Positions 41,937 through 50,424 of a stretch of DNA of 64,000 nucleotides are shown piece by piece. The notes under the pieces are model-generated. The model saw nothing but the letters and a program-made list of their open reading frames with translations, searched no databases and was not told the origin of the DNA. The stretch is from Halorubrum laminariae (GTDB taxonomy: Archaea; Halobacteriota; Halobacteria; Halobacteriales; Haloferacaceae): the NCBI RefSeq assembly GCF_024494655.1, contig NZ_JANHDL010000003.1, forward strand, positions 372,001 to 436,000, given 5' to 3'. Every line of letters starts with the position of its first letter. The first letter of the stretch is position 1. Both the position numbers and the translations under genes were made by a program.

Positions 41937-42065
41937 ATGCACACGACTGGGTCCGGCGGTGTCGACCAAGACAGTGTTCGGAATCTGAGGATCGGTGTGA
42001 GCGACGGACGAACCGAGACGATCGGACGGGTTATCCACCGTATCAGCGGCTCGAACGACACCTGA
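41937..42065 (+). CDS. Possible 42-residue leader protein before the methyltransferase gene
   Basis: An ATG at 41937 opens a 42-codon frame (MHTTGSGGVDQDSV ... RISGSNDT) that ends three bases before the ATG of the methyltransferase. A TATA-like TGTTTTATCTT (41907-41917) is centred 26 bases before this ATG, so the transcript should begin right at the small ORF. The peptide is polar with a basic middle (GRVIHRIS). It may be a real small gene cotranscribed with the methyltransferase, or just its leader. No family is recognised. Confidence 0.4.
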   Translation: MHTTGSGGVDQDSVRNLRIGVSDGRTETIGRVIHRISGSNDT

Positions 42066-42068
42066 CAG

Positions 42069-42692
42069 ATGGCGTCGAAACGCTCGCTCGCGGCCAAACT
42101 GGGCGTCGTCACGGGCTTCGAGAACCCGCAGGCGTCCCTCGAACAGTATCCGACGCCGCCCGAGTTGGCCGCCCACGTGATTCACCTCGCCGACCTCCAT
42201 GGCGACATCGACGGTCGGACCGTGATCGATCTGGGTACCGGCACGGGAATGCTTGCGCTGGCGGCGGCCCTCCGCGGACCCGCCCGCGTCTTCGGCGGCG
42301 AGATTGACCGCGCCGCGCTGGCGACCGCGACCGAGAACGAGCGCCGCGTCGCCGCGAGCGCGCCCATGCACTGGATACAGGCCGACGCGACGCGACTTCC
42401 GCTTTCTGTCCCCGACCCCGTCACCGTGGTGATGAATCCGCCGTTCGGCGCGCAGGACGGCCACCGAAACGCGGACCGCGGCTTCCTACTGACCGCGAGC
42501 CGCGTCGCCGACGTCTCCTACTCGGTGCACAACGCCGGGAGTCAGGAGTTCGTCGAGGCGTTCGCCGATGACGAGGGCGGCGAGGTGACGCACGCGTTCG
42601 CGGCCGACTTCGCGATCGACGCCCAGTTCGACCATCACACCGAGGCGTCCCGCGAGATCGACGCCGAGGTGTACCGGATCGTCTGGAGTTGA
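42069..42692 (+). CDS. METTL5-family RNA N6-adenine methyltransferase-like protein
   Basis: A 207-residue SAM-dependent methyltransferase. SAM-binding motif I is VIDLGTGTGMLALAAAL, an acidic residue ends strand 2 (VFGGEIDRAAL), and the catalytic motif IV is MNPPFGAQDGHRNADRGFL, the NPPF form used by N6-adenine methyltransferases. The N-terminal KLGVVTGFENPQASLEQYPTPPELAAHV is typical of archaeal METTL5-like proteins; the eukaryotic relative methylates 18S rRNA. The substrate here is probably rRNA, by inference. It immediately follows a possible small ORF. Confidence 0.9.
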   Translation: MASKRSLAAKLGVVTGFENPQASLEQYPTPPELAAHVIHLADLHGDIDGRTVIDLGTGTGMLALAAALRGPARVFGGEIDRAALATATENERRVAASAPMHWIQADATRLPLSVPDPVTVVMNPPFGAQDGHRNADRGFLLTASRVADVSYSVHNAGSQEFVEAFADDEGGEVTHAFAADFAIDAQFDHHTEASREIDAEVYRIVWS

Positions 42693-42728
42693 TCACGGCG
42701 ACCCGTCACGGTGCGGGGTAGTCCGTCC

Positions 42729-44537
42729 TCACTGCCGTCCCTCGTACTGCTCCTGCCGGGCGATCTGTATCCGCGTTCCATCCCGTTCGGCGTACACCCG
42801 AGACTCTTCCCGAACGACCGAGATCCCCAGTACCGTGACCGACTCGTTCGTCGCGGGGAGCGGTGCGGCCTCGGTCCGTTCCTCGTGTTCGACGCGGAGT
42901 TCGAACCCCTCGTCGACGGGAGCGATAGAGGCGTTTCGGCCGTCTATCCGACCGTCCACGCGCGCCGGTTCGCTCGCGAACAGGGTTGACCGCGTCTCGT
43001 TTCGGATCGCGTCGACCCGATACGCCGTCTCGCCGCCGGCGGCGACCCAGCCCGTCCGCTGGATCCAGACGGTCTCGCGCCAGCCCGTTCCTCCCACGTC
43101 GACGGCGCGGTACCCCCAGAACGCCAAGTTCCCCCGCGAGACGGCGGTCGTCCAGATCTCTCGATCCGGATTCGAGACGATCACCCCCGACGTGTTCACC
43201 GATGTCGACCGGCCGAACGCCTCGACGTCGACGGCGCTCACGAGTCGGTTCTCGACGTTCTCAGCGTAGGTGATCTGGTACCCATTGATCTCGATCGGGT
43301 CGCCCGGGAGATCGCCGCCGTCGTCGACGGTCACGAGGTTCGGAACGACCGCGGGACCCGCGACGGCGGCGAGCGCGGCGAGGAGACAGAGCAACCCGAC
43401 CGCGGCCGGCGTGGCTGACCGGACCGCGTCGCGGACCGTCTCGGAGCGCGAGACGGCTCGATCGGGCCACAGCGGCTCGTCGCGACCGACGGCTGCGACC
43501 GCGACGATCGCCGCCAATAGGGCGAACAACCCGAGCCCGAGCGCGCGGTACAGCTCGAACCGCTCGCCGCCGAGATACCAGTAGATCGCCCAGAGTCTAC
43601 GGGACGCGCCGAACAGCAGCACGCAGCCGAACACGGCGAGTGTGGCGACTCCCGACCGACCGTCGCCGGTGGGGACGCGAGAGCGGGCGTCGGAGCCGAA
43701 GCCGGAACCGAAGTCGAGCCCGGAGCCAGACCCCTTCTCGCGTCGGCGACGAACCAGCCACACCGCGGCGAGCGCGCCGACGATGAGCCCGAGCGCGTGC
43801 CCTTGCACGGCGACGTTCGCCCACCCCGGCGGGCCGTACGAACCGCTCGCCTCGCCGAGCGCCACCGGGCTGCGGAGCGTCCAGTAGACGACGCTCGCGA
43901 GGGTCGGGCCGGTCAGCGCCGCGAGCGACCGGACCGGGTAGTGGACCAAGGCGAACCCCCAGAGCGCGAAAACGGCGGTCGAAAAGCCGATCACTGGGCC
44001 GAGCGTGAACAGCGACGAGAGCACCGCGAACCCGAGGATTGCCCCCGGAACGACGACGAACGCACGGACGTACGGGTTCGAGACGAGCGCGCGGTCGCCG
44101 GCAGACTCGTCAAGGAGGTTGTCCGTGATCGAGGTGGTGCGGTCGCGTCCGCCCGCCCCGTGGCCGTAGGCGTACTCGGCGATACCGCCCGCGACAAGCG
44201 CGGACAGAAGGTTGCCGGTGAGGTGTCCCAGTCCAGAGTGTGCGAGCCCGGCCCACAAGAGCCCCTCCGGGTAGAAGTACGACCATGACCGAAACGGAAT
44301 CACGACGGGTCGGTAGGGATTACTGATCCCGTCTTGGACGAACAGATAAACCGCGACGACGACCGCGAGCGAGATGAGCGTGCCCCACGGGACGCCGTAG
44401 AGGAACCGCGATCGCATCGCGCGCGTCCACGCGCCGTCGGGCCGGTCGAGCGCGTAGACGACGAACACCGCGACGGCGACGAGCGCGAGGCCGACGGCGA
44501 GGTGCGCGGCGTCCGAAAACACCACCCCAGTCACCAT
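42729..44537 (-). CDS. Rhomboid family intramembrane serine protease with long C-terminal extension
   Basis: A 602-residue multi-pass protein. The first 280 residues are a rhomboid domain: LAHSGLGHLTGNLLSAL (the HxxxHxxxN loop, N109), GFSTAVFALWG with the probable nucleophile Ser186, and VQGHALGLIVGAL with the catalytic His247. The rest contains further membrane helices and a beta-rich, probably extracytoplasmic domain of about 190 residues (IEINGYQITYAENVEN onward). It cleaves within or next to membrane helices; the substrate is unknown. A GATATGC box about 28 bases before the ATG at 44537 supports this start over a TTG at 44567. Confidence 0.88.
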   Translation of the reverse strand: MVTGVVFSDAAHLAVGLALVAVAVFVVYALDRPDGAWTRAMRSRFLYGVPWGTLISLAVVVAVYLFVQDGISNPYRPVVIPFRSWSYFYPEGLLWAGLAHSGLGHLTGNLLSALVAGGIAEYAYGHGAGGRDRTTSITDNLLDESAGDRALVSNPYVRAFVVVPGAILGFAVLSSLFTLGPVIGFSTAVFALWGFALVHYPVRSLAALTGPTLASVVYWTLRSPVALGEASGSYGPPGWANVAVQGHALGLIVGALAAVWLVRRRREKGSGSGLDFGSGFGSDARSRVPTGDGRSGVATLAVFGCVLLFGASRRLWAIYWYLGGERFELYRALGLGLFALLAAIVAVAAVGRDEPLWPDRAVSRSETVRDAVRSATPAAVGLLCLLAALAAVAGPAVVPNLVTVDDGGDLPGDPIEINGYQITYAENVENRLVSAVDVEAFGRSTSVNTSGVIVSNPDREIWTTAVSRGNLAFWGYRAVDVGGTGWRETVWIQRTGWVAAGGETAYRVDAIRNETRSTLFASEPARVDGRIDGRNASIAPVDEGFELRVEHEERTEAAPLPATNESVTVLGISVVREESRVYAERDGTRIQIARQEQYEGRQ

Positions 44538-44636
44538 GTCGTACAGCAGCCGACCGTCGCATATCAATCCGCGGGTGGTTCTCCCTGCAACGAGGGTGGG
44601 CGTCCCGGTAATCTTCGGATGGCTCCCGATACCCGT

Positions 44637-45392
44637 TCAGTCGCGCACGACGCGCGTCTGGCCGTCCTCGACGACCACGTCGAGCCCGTGGTCGTGGACG
44701 AACGCGGCGGTGTGGTCGGGGACGACGCGCTCGGCGGCGAACCGAGCGCGCAACATCGGAATCGCGTCGAGCAGATCGCCGCCGTCGGAAAGCGACGGCG
44801 CGGGTTCGACGAACTCGACGTCGAGGCCGGCGTCGCGGCCGCGGGCCGCCAGCGTCGGGAGGCTCGGCGCGTCGAACGCCCCGTCGAAGTCTATCGGCTC
44901 GGTGAACCCCGCGTAGTAGGTCCGGCCGCGGGTCGAGGGACCGAGCACGACCTCGTTCGTCCGGAGCTTCATCGCGGCCGAGTCGACGAGGGTCCGCGAG
45001 AACAGTGGTGCGCTCGGCGTGACGACTGCGACGGAGTCGGCGTTCTCCTCGCGCAGCAGGTGCGTGACGGTGTTTCCGGCGCGCGCGCCGAACGACGAGC
45101 CGACCTGTCGCTCGAAGCGGACATCTTCGGTGCCGCCAAGCGTGTCGGCGACAAGCGACCGGAGTTCGGCCTCCGGGGCGATGTCGGTGCGGTGCTCGGC
45201 GGGGAGGTCGTCGTCGACCGGGTAGTTGACGAGGAGGTCGCCGCCGGAGCGGTCGACCGCGAGGACGGCGTCGCGGAACAGCGCCTCGTACAGTTCGGCG
45301 GCCTCGGCGGTCGACAGCGGTGTCGACTCCGCGATCCCGGTCGCGACGAGCCCCTCACGGGGCGGCTTCGCCAGCACGACGACGACGGTCAT
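44637..45392 (-). CDS. DUF2064 family glycosyltransferase-like protein
   Basis: A 251-residue protein of the nucleotide-diphospho-sugar transferase-like fold (DUF2064, TIGR04282 type). It begins TVVVVLAKPPREGLVATGIA, the usual opening strand of this family, with VAVVTPSAPLFSRTLVDSA replacing the common GxDxP segment and VVLGPSTRGRTYYAGFTEP in the substrate region. The usual acidic DxP metal motif is altered (TPSAP), which may mean a changed activity. Function unknown; probably cytosolic. It lies upstream of the rhomboid gene on the same strand, with a 99-base gap. Confidence 0.75.
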   Translation of the reverse strand: MTVVVVLAKPPREGLVATGIAESTPLSTAEAAELYEALFRDAVLAVDRSGGDLLVNYPVDDDLPAEHRTDIAPEAELRSLVADTLGGTEDVRFERQVGSSFGARAGNTVTHLLREENADSVAVVTPSAPLFSRTLVDSAAMKLRTNEVVLGPSTRGRTYYAGFTEPIDFDGAFDAPSLPTLAARGRDAGLDVEFVEPAPSLSDGGDLLDAIPMLRARFAAERVVPDHTAAFVHDHGLDVVVEDGQTRVVRD

Positions 45393-45459
45393 GTCTTGAA
45401 GCCAGTCGCCCGCGCGCCTTCAACTCGCCGTTTCGGTCGCGGCGGCGGCCGGTCCGAGA

Positions 45460-46110
45460 TCAGGCGAAGTCGCGCCGCATCGCGATCTCGAACCACGGGC
45501 ACAGCCGGAGTTGTCGGTACAGTGCCGGATTCTCGTGGAGGTGTTCGTAATCGGCCCACAGCATGCCGCCGATCTCCTCCTCGTCGGGGTCGATGTCGGT
45601 GTCATCAAGGGTGACTTTCAGCACCGCACAGACTTCCCACTCGACGCCCTCATTGGGGTAGTAGCGCTTGTACTCGAACTTGTCCGTCATCCGGAGATCG
45701 TCGTACTGGTCGGGCGTGATACCGAGTTCCTCTTCGAGCCGCTTCGCGGTCGCGTCTTCCTGTGACTGCCCCTCGACGGGGTGGGAGGCGACCGTGCCGT
45801 CCCAGTGGCCGTCCCACAGCCGTTTGTTCGGCGCGCGTTGGGCGAGTAGGATCCGCCCATCGGTGTCGTACACGAGACAGGTGAACGCGCGGTGCCGGAT
45901 CCCGTCGCCAGTGTGGGCGTCGAGCCGGTTCACGGTTCCCTGTTCGACATCGTCGGGGTCGACGGCGATCACATCTTGGCTCGCATTTTCGTGCGGGGAG
46001 CCAGTGGCGGCTCCGCCAGCGTCGTCTTCGTCTGTGGCGGCCGCACCGGCGTCGCCGAGTGCGGCCTCGTCTCCGGCGTCTCCGGCGTCGACCGCGTCCT
46101 CAGTGCTCAT
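45460..46110 (-). CDS. idi: Isopentenyl-diphosphate isomerase type 1-like Nudix protein
   Basis: A 216-residue Nudix protein. After a 45-residue acidic, Ala-rich tail comes VEQGTVNRLDAHTGDGIRHRAF, matching the entry of type 1 isomerases, then a Nudix helix-like region (EDATAKRLEEELGI) and EWEVCAVLKV with the catalytic Glu. The proton-donor Cys of bacterial and eukaryotic enzymes (in a Cys-x-His-Pro motif) is replaced: the motif is VASHP with Ala108. IPP/DMAPP isomerisation is needed for archaeal lipids, and this protein may work with altered chemistry or have another Nudix role. Start ATG 46110, divergent from the AAA ATPase gene. Confidence 0.8.
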   Translation of the reverse strand: MSTEDAVDAGDAGDEAALGDAGAAATDEDDAGGAATGSPHENASQDVIAVDPDDVEQGTVNRLDAHTGDGIRHRAFTCLVYDTDGRILLAQRAPNKRLWDGHWDGTVASHPVEGQSQEDATAKRLEEELGITPDQYDDLRMTDKFEYKRYYPNEGVEWEVCAVLKVTLDDTDIDPDEEEIGGMLWADYEHLHENPALYRQLRLCPWFEIAMRRDFA

Positions 46111-46234
46111 GCTACACCGGTCTCTCACCAAGGATAATAAGCGTTCGATACGCGAGGTGGCGAGCGAGGGACGTGCGCGAACGGTCGGACGCAGTTCGAC
46201 GCGCTTAACAGCGTCCCGGAGCTATATCGTGCGG

Positions 46235-47653
46235 ATGAGTGATCCGGCGCTCGACGTCGTCGAGTTCGTGTTGACGACGCACCTCTACACCGAGAACCGC
46301 GATCTCGACGAAAACGACCTGCCACCCAGGTTCCGTCAGGTGTTCTGGTCCGACGACGCGGCCGAGGACGCGCCGGGCGGCGTCGATCGACCGATAAAGG
46401 CGACCGACGGGGTGACTCGCACCGCCACCGGCGTCGACCGTCCGTGGGAAGCCGTCTCAGAGCTGCTTTTCACCCAGCGAACCGACTTCTCCGGCGAGAT
46501 ATCGCTGACCCAGCCCGAGATGGCGCTGGAGTGGTACGTCGACCACGCGGACGACGACAGGATCGGGGCCAACCCGACGATCGTCGCCGCCCTCGCCGAC
46601 GCGGACGACTTCGACGCGCCCGTGACGCACGAGGAGTCTAGGGACAACGTGCGTCCGGTGCAAGCCGATCGCGTCTGGATCGACGCCCTGCTCGATGAGT
46701 ACTTCGACGAGGAGGAAGACGCCGAGATGCTCGATCTGGTCAACGTCCGCGCGCCCGAGGAGATCGAGACGACCCTCGACGACCTCGTGCTCACCGGCGA
46801 CCAAGAGGGCGAGATCCAGAAGATCGTGAAGGCGATCGAACACCGCGAGTACCTCGCGAGCATCGGGCTCCGCGAGATCGGGAAGCTGCTGTTCGTCGGA
46901 CCTCCGGGAACCGGAAAAACGACGATATCTCGCGCGCTCGCACACGAACTCGGTCTCCCGTTCGTCGAGGTGAAGCTCTCGATGATCACGAGCCAGTACC
47001 TCGGTGAGACGGCGAAAAACGTCGAGAAGACGTTTGAGGTGGCGAAGCGTCTCTCTCCGTGTATCCTCTTCATCGACGAGTTCGACTCCGTCGCGAAGAC
47101 CCGCCGGAGCGACGAACACGCCGCGCTGAAACGCGCCGTCAACACCCTGCTCAAGTCGATCGACGAGGTCTCGCTGATCCGCGACGAGGTCCTGTTGATC
47201 GGCGCGACCAACCACCCCGATCAGCTCGACGCTGCCGCGTGGCGTCGGTTCGACGAGATTGTCAACTTCCCCAAGCCCGACCGCGACATGCGCGCCGACA
47301 TCCTCCGTGTCGTCACAAAGGAGATGGAGATCGCCGACTTCGACCCCGAGGAGGTCGCCGACCGGACGAGCGGGCTCACGGGATCCGACCTCCGGATGGT
47401 GCTCCGCGAGGCCGTTCTTGGCGCACTCACCGAAGACCGGATGACGATCACACAGGAGGACGTGATGGCGGCCGTCGAGGACTTTGAAGAGCGCGATAAC
47501 CTGAAGAATATGGATATGATCGACGGCGAGGGCGCAGAACTACTGGGAGAGACGGGCTCCGACGAACAGGACCACGCCCACGACGAGTCGACTGACGACG
47601 GCGCGCACGATCACGATCACGACCACGCCGCGCACGGCCCCTCACACGATTGA
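46235..47653 (+). CDS. AAA+ ATPase with haloarchaeal N-terminal domain and His-rich tail
   Basis: A 472-residue protein. The N-terminal 180 residues are an acidic domain I do not recognise (DPALDVVEFVLTTHLYTENRDL). The AAA module has Walker A GPPGTGKTT (222-230), Walker B CILFIDEFDSVA, sensor 1 LLIGATNHPDQLD, a missing or shifted Arg finger region near AAWRRFDEIVNFPKP, and a C-terminal lid (TGSDLRMVLREAV). The last 30 residues are rich in His and Asp (HDHDHDHAAHG), a possible metal-binding tail. This form resembles proteasome- or Cdc48-like unfoldases with one ATPase ring. Substrates unknown. ATG chosen at 46235. Confidence 0.87.
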   Translation: MSDPALDVVEFVLTTHLYTENRDLDENDLPPRFRQVFWSDDAAEDAPGGVDRPIKATDGVTRTATGVDRPWEAVSELLFTQRTDFSGEISLTQPEMALEWYVDHADDDRIGANPTIVAALADADDFDAPVTHEESRDNVRPVQADRVWIDALLDEYFDEEEDAEMLDLVNVRAPEEIETTLDDLVLTGDQEGEIQKIVKAIEHREYLASIGLREIGKLLFVGPPGTGKTTISRALAHELGLPFVEVKLSMITSQYLGETAKNVEKTFEVAKRLSPCILFIDEFDSVAKTRRSDEHAALKRAVNTLLKSIDEVSLIRDEVLLIGATNHPDQLDAAAWRRFDEIVNFPKPDRDMRADILRVVTKEMEIADFDPEEVADRTSGLTGSDLRMVLREAVLGALTEDRMTITQEDVMAAVEDFEERDNLKNMDMIDGEGAELLGETGSDEQDHAHDESTDDGAHDHDHDHAAHGPSHD

Positions 47654-47968
47654 ACCGCGCCGTGACTCTGTGAAGCGGCGTTCGATAGAACTCCGCAAGA
47701 GAGTAGAGTATATAACCGGACCCGAGCGACGGCGACGATCGTGGATAACTGTAAACAACTGGCGTTGCGGTGCGGTCGGCGCGCCGGTGAGCGACGCGAC
47801 GCGGCGCGAACCGCCCGCGAGGGATGCGGCGAGCGAGGTGTGAGCGAAGCGAACACCTCGATTGCGAGCGGTGAAACCGCGAGCAGTGAGCCGCGAGGCT
47901 GGGGAGGCGTGAGGTGCTGGGCTGTGCGGTGAGACCCGAGAGGACAGCCGCGATACCGATAGTGTCGA
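47654..47968. other. Gene-free region with a TATA promoter, hairpin and dispersed repeat
   Basis: No protein gene is supported in these 315 bases. A good TATA box (GTATATAACC, 47708-47717) has no real ORF downstream. A 63-codon frame from GTG 47741 starts at leaderless distance but is Arg-rich and low in complexity. An 8-bp hairpin (CGAGGTGT/ACACCTCG, 47834-47860) and the 24-bp repeat shared with 30129 follow. It could encode a small RNA. Confidence 0.5.
47894..47917. repeat. Dispersed 24-bp repeat, copy B
   Basis: Identical over 24 bases to 30129-30152 (begins CGAGGCTGGGGAGGCG). It sits after the 47834-47860 hairpin in gene-free DNA. In both places the sequence ends in the same GTGAGGTGC. 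Confidence 0.75.
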
Positions 47969-48973
47969 CTACGCGAACGTGTCGATCACCGTTCCCGTGT
48001 CCTCGCCCGTGGTGTAGTAGTAGCCGTTCTCTTCGGAGAGGGTTCCCCAGTCGGCCCAGCTCCCCTCGTAGTTGCGCACGTCCTCGAAGCCGAACTGATC
48101 GAGGACGAACCAGCCGACCGACGCTCGGATAGCGGTCTGGCAGTACGCGACGACCGTCTCGTCGCGCGAGAGGTCGGCGTCGTCGATCCACAGCGTTTCC
48201 AGTTCCTCGGGCGTTCGCAGCCGACCCGCCTCGTCGTCGATGCTCTGGACGAAGTTGAGATTGGTCGCGCCGGTGACGTGCCCGAACCGGCCGAGGTCAC
48301 CGCGCTGATCGACACCGTAGTACTCCGCGGGCGAGCGCATGTCGAGTATCGGGACCGACGCGTCCGACTCGTCGACGTTCTCGGCGACGAACTCGCGGGT
48401 GGCTACCACGCCGGTGTCGAGTTCCGGCTCGTAGGTCGCGTCGCCCGACTCCGGTGACGAACCCGTCGTCTCCTCGCCCGCGGCGTCCCAGACGGTGAAT
48501 CCGCCGTCGAGCAGACTCACCTGTCCCTCGTGGCCGAGGGCGTTGAGCGTGTAGATGGCGTACGTCTCCCAGAGGTTCGATTCGGCACCGTACACCACGA
48601 CGTCGTCGCCCGATTCGATCCCAGCCTGCGAGAGTGTCCACGCGATCACGTCGGGGGATACCTCGAAGCCGTCCGGCGTCTCCTCGGCGTAGCTGTCGAG
48701 CATCTCCGAGTCGGGGAAGTGATGTGCGCCGGGAATATGCGCGTCGCCGAACGCCCCCTCGTCGCGGACATCGAGGAGGTGTACGTCCTCCAGATTCTCC
48801 GAGAGCCACTGGCTGTCGACGACGCCGTCAAACTCCGCCGCGGCGGGAGTGGTGTACGCCGCTGGCGGCTCGCTGTCGCCGCTCGAACCGAGGCAGCCGG
48901 CCGTCGCCGCGATCGCCGCGCCGGCCGAAGCCAATACCGCCCGTCTGGAGGTCCGCGTCTGTCGGTCCTGCAT
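47969..48973 (-). CDS. Tat-exported lipoprotein rhodanese (sulfurtransferase)
   Basis: A 334-residue protein with a twin-arginine signal (TSRRAVLASAGAAIAATAGC) and a lipobox-like AGCLG, so it is probably folded in the cytosol, exported and anchored to the outer face of the membrane by the lipid-modified Cys. Two rhodanese domains follow. The N-terminal one (about 55-165) lacks the active Cys (VVVYGAES). The C-terminal one (about 195-330) has it in VVAYCQTAIRAS. Thiosulfate or mercaptopyruvate sulfurtransferase activity is expected; the external location suggests sulfur compound or cyanide handling. Confidence 0.9.
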   Translation of the reverse strand: MQDRQTRTSRRAVLASAGAAIAATAGCLGSSGDSEPPAAYTTPAAAEFDGVVDSQWLSENLEDVHLLDVRDEGAFGDAHIPGAHHFPDSEMLDSYAEETPDGFEVSPDVIAWTLSQAGIESGDDVVVYGAESNLWETYAIYTLNALGHEGQVSLLDGGFTVWDAAGEETTGSSPESGDATYEPELDTGVVATREFVAENVDESDASVPILDMRSPAEYYGVDQRGDLGRFGHVTGATNLNFVQSIDDEAGRLRTPEELETLWIDDADLSRDETVVAYCQTAIRASVGWFVLDQFGFEDVRNYEGSWADWGTLSEENGYYYTTGEDTGTVIDTFA

Positions 48974-49095
48974 TCACTGACAGACACGGGCGTCACGGGC
49001 ATAACCCTGTTACAGGAGGTCCGTCTTACCGCCGCGCGTGACGGAACCCCGCGCCTCGTCGCCGGCACCGGCCAGTCTTGCGAGGTCACGGAAAG

Positions 49096-49677
49096 TCATA
49101 TTTTTCGTTTGACACCTGCGACCGTGTAACCGACGCCGCGGTCGACGATCCGCGGATCGAGCCCGGCGTCGTCGAGGGCGGCTGCGAGGTCGCTCGGAGC
49201 GCGGAACCGCGATGACATCCCGATCGCGTGCTCGGCGGCGACGAGGCCGCGGCCCAGCGGATGCGTCGGGTCGAACTCCCGGATCACGACCGCACCGCCG
49301 GGCGCGAGGACGCGCGATATCTCGTGAATCGCCGCCCCGTGGTCAGGCAGGTGGTGGAAGGCGTCGACGATGGTGACCGCGTCGACGCTCGCATCGCGGA
49401 TCGGAAGTCGCCCGGCGTCGCCGGCGACGGCCGACAGCCCCCGCTCGCGACGGGCGCGAGAGAGCATCTCGCGGGAGGCGTCCACCACGAATATCTCCGG
49501 TCCCGCCAGCGCGGCCGCGGCCCGCCCGGACCCGCCGCCCACGTCGAGCAGTCGGTCGATCGGTCTGGTCGCGTGGGCGAGGCCGGCGGCCAGCGCCTCG
49601 CCGTCCGCCGGCGGCATCGCGAGGTCGTACAGCGGTGCCAACCGGTCGAAGAATCGAACGTCGCCGAGACCGTGCAT
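49096..49677 (-). CDS. Class I SAM-dependent methyltransferase
   Basis: A 193-residue Methyltransf_11-type protein. Motif I is LLDVGGGSGRAAAAL, followed by VVDASREMLSRAR (acidic motif II end), GDAGRLPIRDASVDAVTIVDAFHHL (motifs post-II and IV) and LAPGGAVVIREFDP. Substrate unknown; the VRFFDRLAPLYD N terminus is like UbiE/menaquinone-type methyltransferases, so a small-molecule substrate is likely. It is divergent from the GNAT gene at 49819. Confidence 0.88.
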   Translation of the reverse strand: MHGLGDVRFFDRLAPLYDLAMPPADGEALAAGLAHATRPIDRLLDVGGGSGRAAAALAGPEIFVVDASREMLSRARRERGLSAVAGDAGRLPIRDASVDAVTIVDAFHHLPDHGAAIHEISRVLAPGGAVVIREFDPTHPLGRGLVAAEHAIGMSSRFRAPSDLAAALDDAGLDPRIVDRGVGYTVAGVKRKI

Positions 49678-49818
49678 ATCTGCGTTCGGACCCGGCAGAA
49701 CCTAAATCCTCTCGCGGAACGATTCCGGTTTGCATTCCGCGCGAGCCGACCAGACGCGGCCGCAGATGAGTCGTCGACCGTCCGGTCGCATATATGCGAC
49801 CGAGCCGTAGCCGCCGGC

Positions 49819-50424
49819 ATGGAGTACGCGCTCGTCTGTGAGCCCGGGGCGGATGCCACGTTGCGGCTCGACTACCGGGCGTTCGCGTACGCCGGGAAGT
49901 TCGTCCTCGGCGCGCCGGGAAAGGCGGTGTTGCGGACGGCGGACGGCTCGCCGGCCGTTCCGGAGTGGGAGCCCGACGAACCGCTGGCTCCGGCCGTCGA
50001 CGAGAGCGCGTTCGACGACGACGTGGTCGCCGCCGTCTCCTTTTCACCGGACCGGACCGATCCGGACCGCTGCCGGATCCGATACGTCACGGTCCACGTC
50101 GCGCGGCGCGGCGAGGGACTCGGGCCGCGGCTGATCGATCGCACCGTCGAACGGCTGGCGAAGGCGGGCTACGACCGGGTTCGGATCGCGGTCAACAACC
50201 CGTTCGCGTACGCGGCGCTCTACAAGTGCGGGTTCGCGTACACCGGCGAGCAGACCGGAATCGCGGAGTTGGAGTTGGCTCGCCCGGCCGACGCGCCGGC
50301 CGACGACGACGCCGAACGCTACCGATCGGGACTCCGGGCGTTCCGCGAGACCGACCGCGACCTCGATCCGAGTGAGGCGCGATTCATCTCGGAGCGATTG
50401 GACGACGACGCCGGTCGTTCCTGA
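49819..50424 (+). CDS. GNAT family N-acetyltransferase
   Basis: A 201-residue GNAT-fold protein. The N-terminal half is atypical (a beta-rich region, YAGKFVLGAPGKAVLRTADG). The acetyl-CoA motif A follows at about residues 92-115: IRYVTVHVARRGEGLGPRLI, with R-R-G-E-G-L-G in place of the canonical Q/R-x-x-G-x-G/A, then VRIAVNNPFAYAALYKCGFAYTGE for motif B. The C-terminal 45 residues are charged. Substrate unknown. A TATA-like ATATATGCG box lies about 27 bases upstream of the ATG. Confidence 0.85.
   Translation: MEYALVCEPGADATLRLDYRAFAYAGKFVLGAPGKAVLRTADGSPAVPEWEPDEPLAPAVDESAFDDDVVAAVSFSPDRTDPDRCRIRYVTVHVARRGEGLGPRLIDRTVERLAKAGYDRVRIAVNNPFAYAALYKCGFAYTGEQTGIAELELARPADAPADDDAERYRSGLRAFRETDRDLDPSEARFISERLDDDAGRS

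Noticed and set aside
47741-47932. A 63-residue protein from GTG at leaderless distance after a TATA box
   Set aside because: The composition is Arg/Gly/Ala-rich and repetitive, and the frame runs through a hairpin and the dispersed 24-bp repeat. A noncoding transcript is more likely, but this was a close call.
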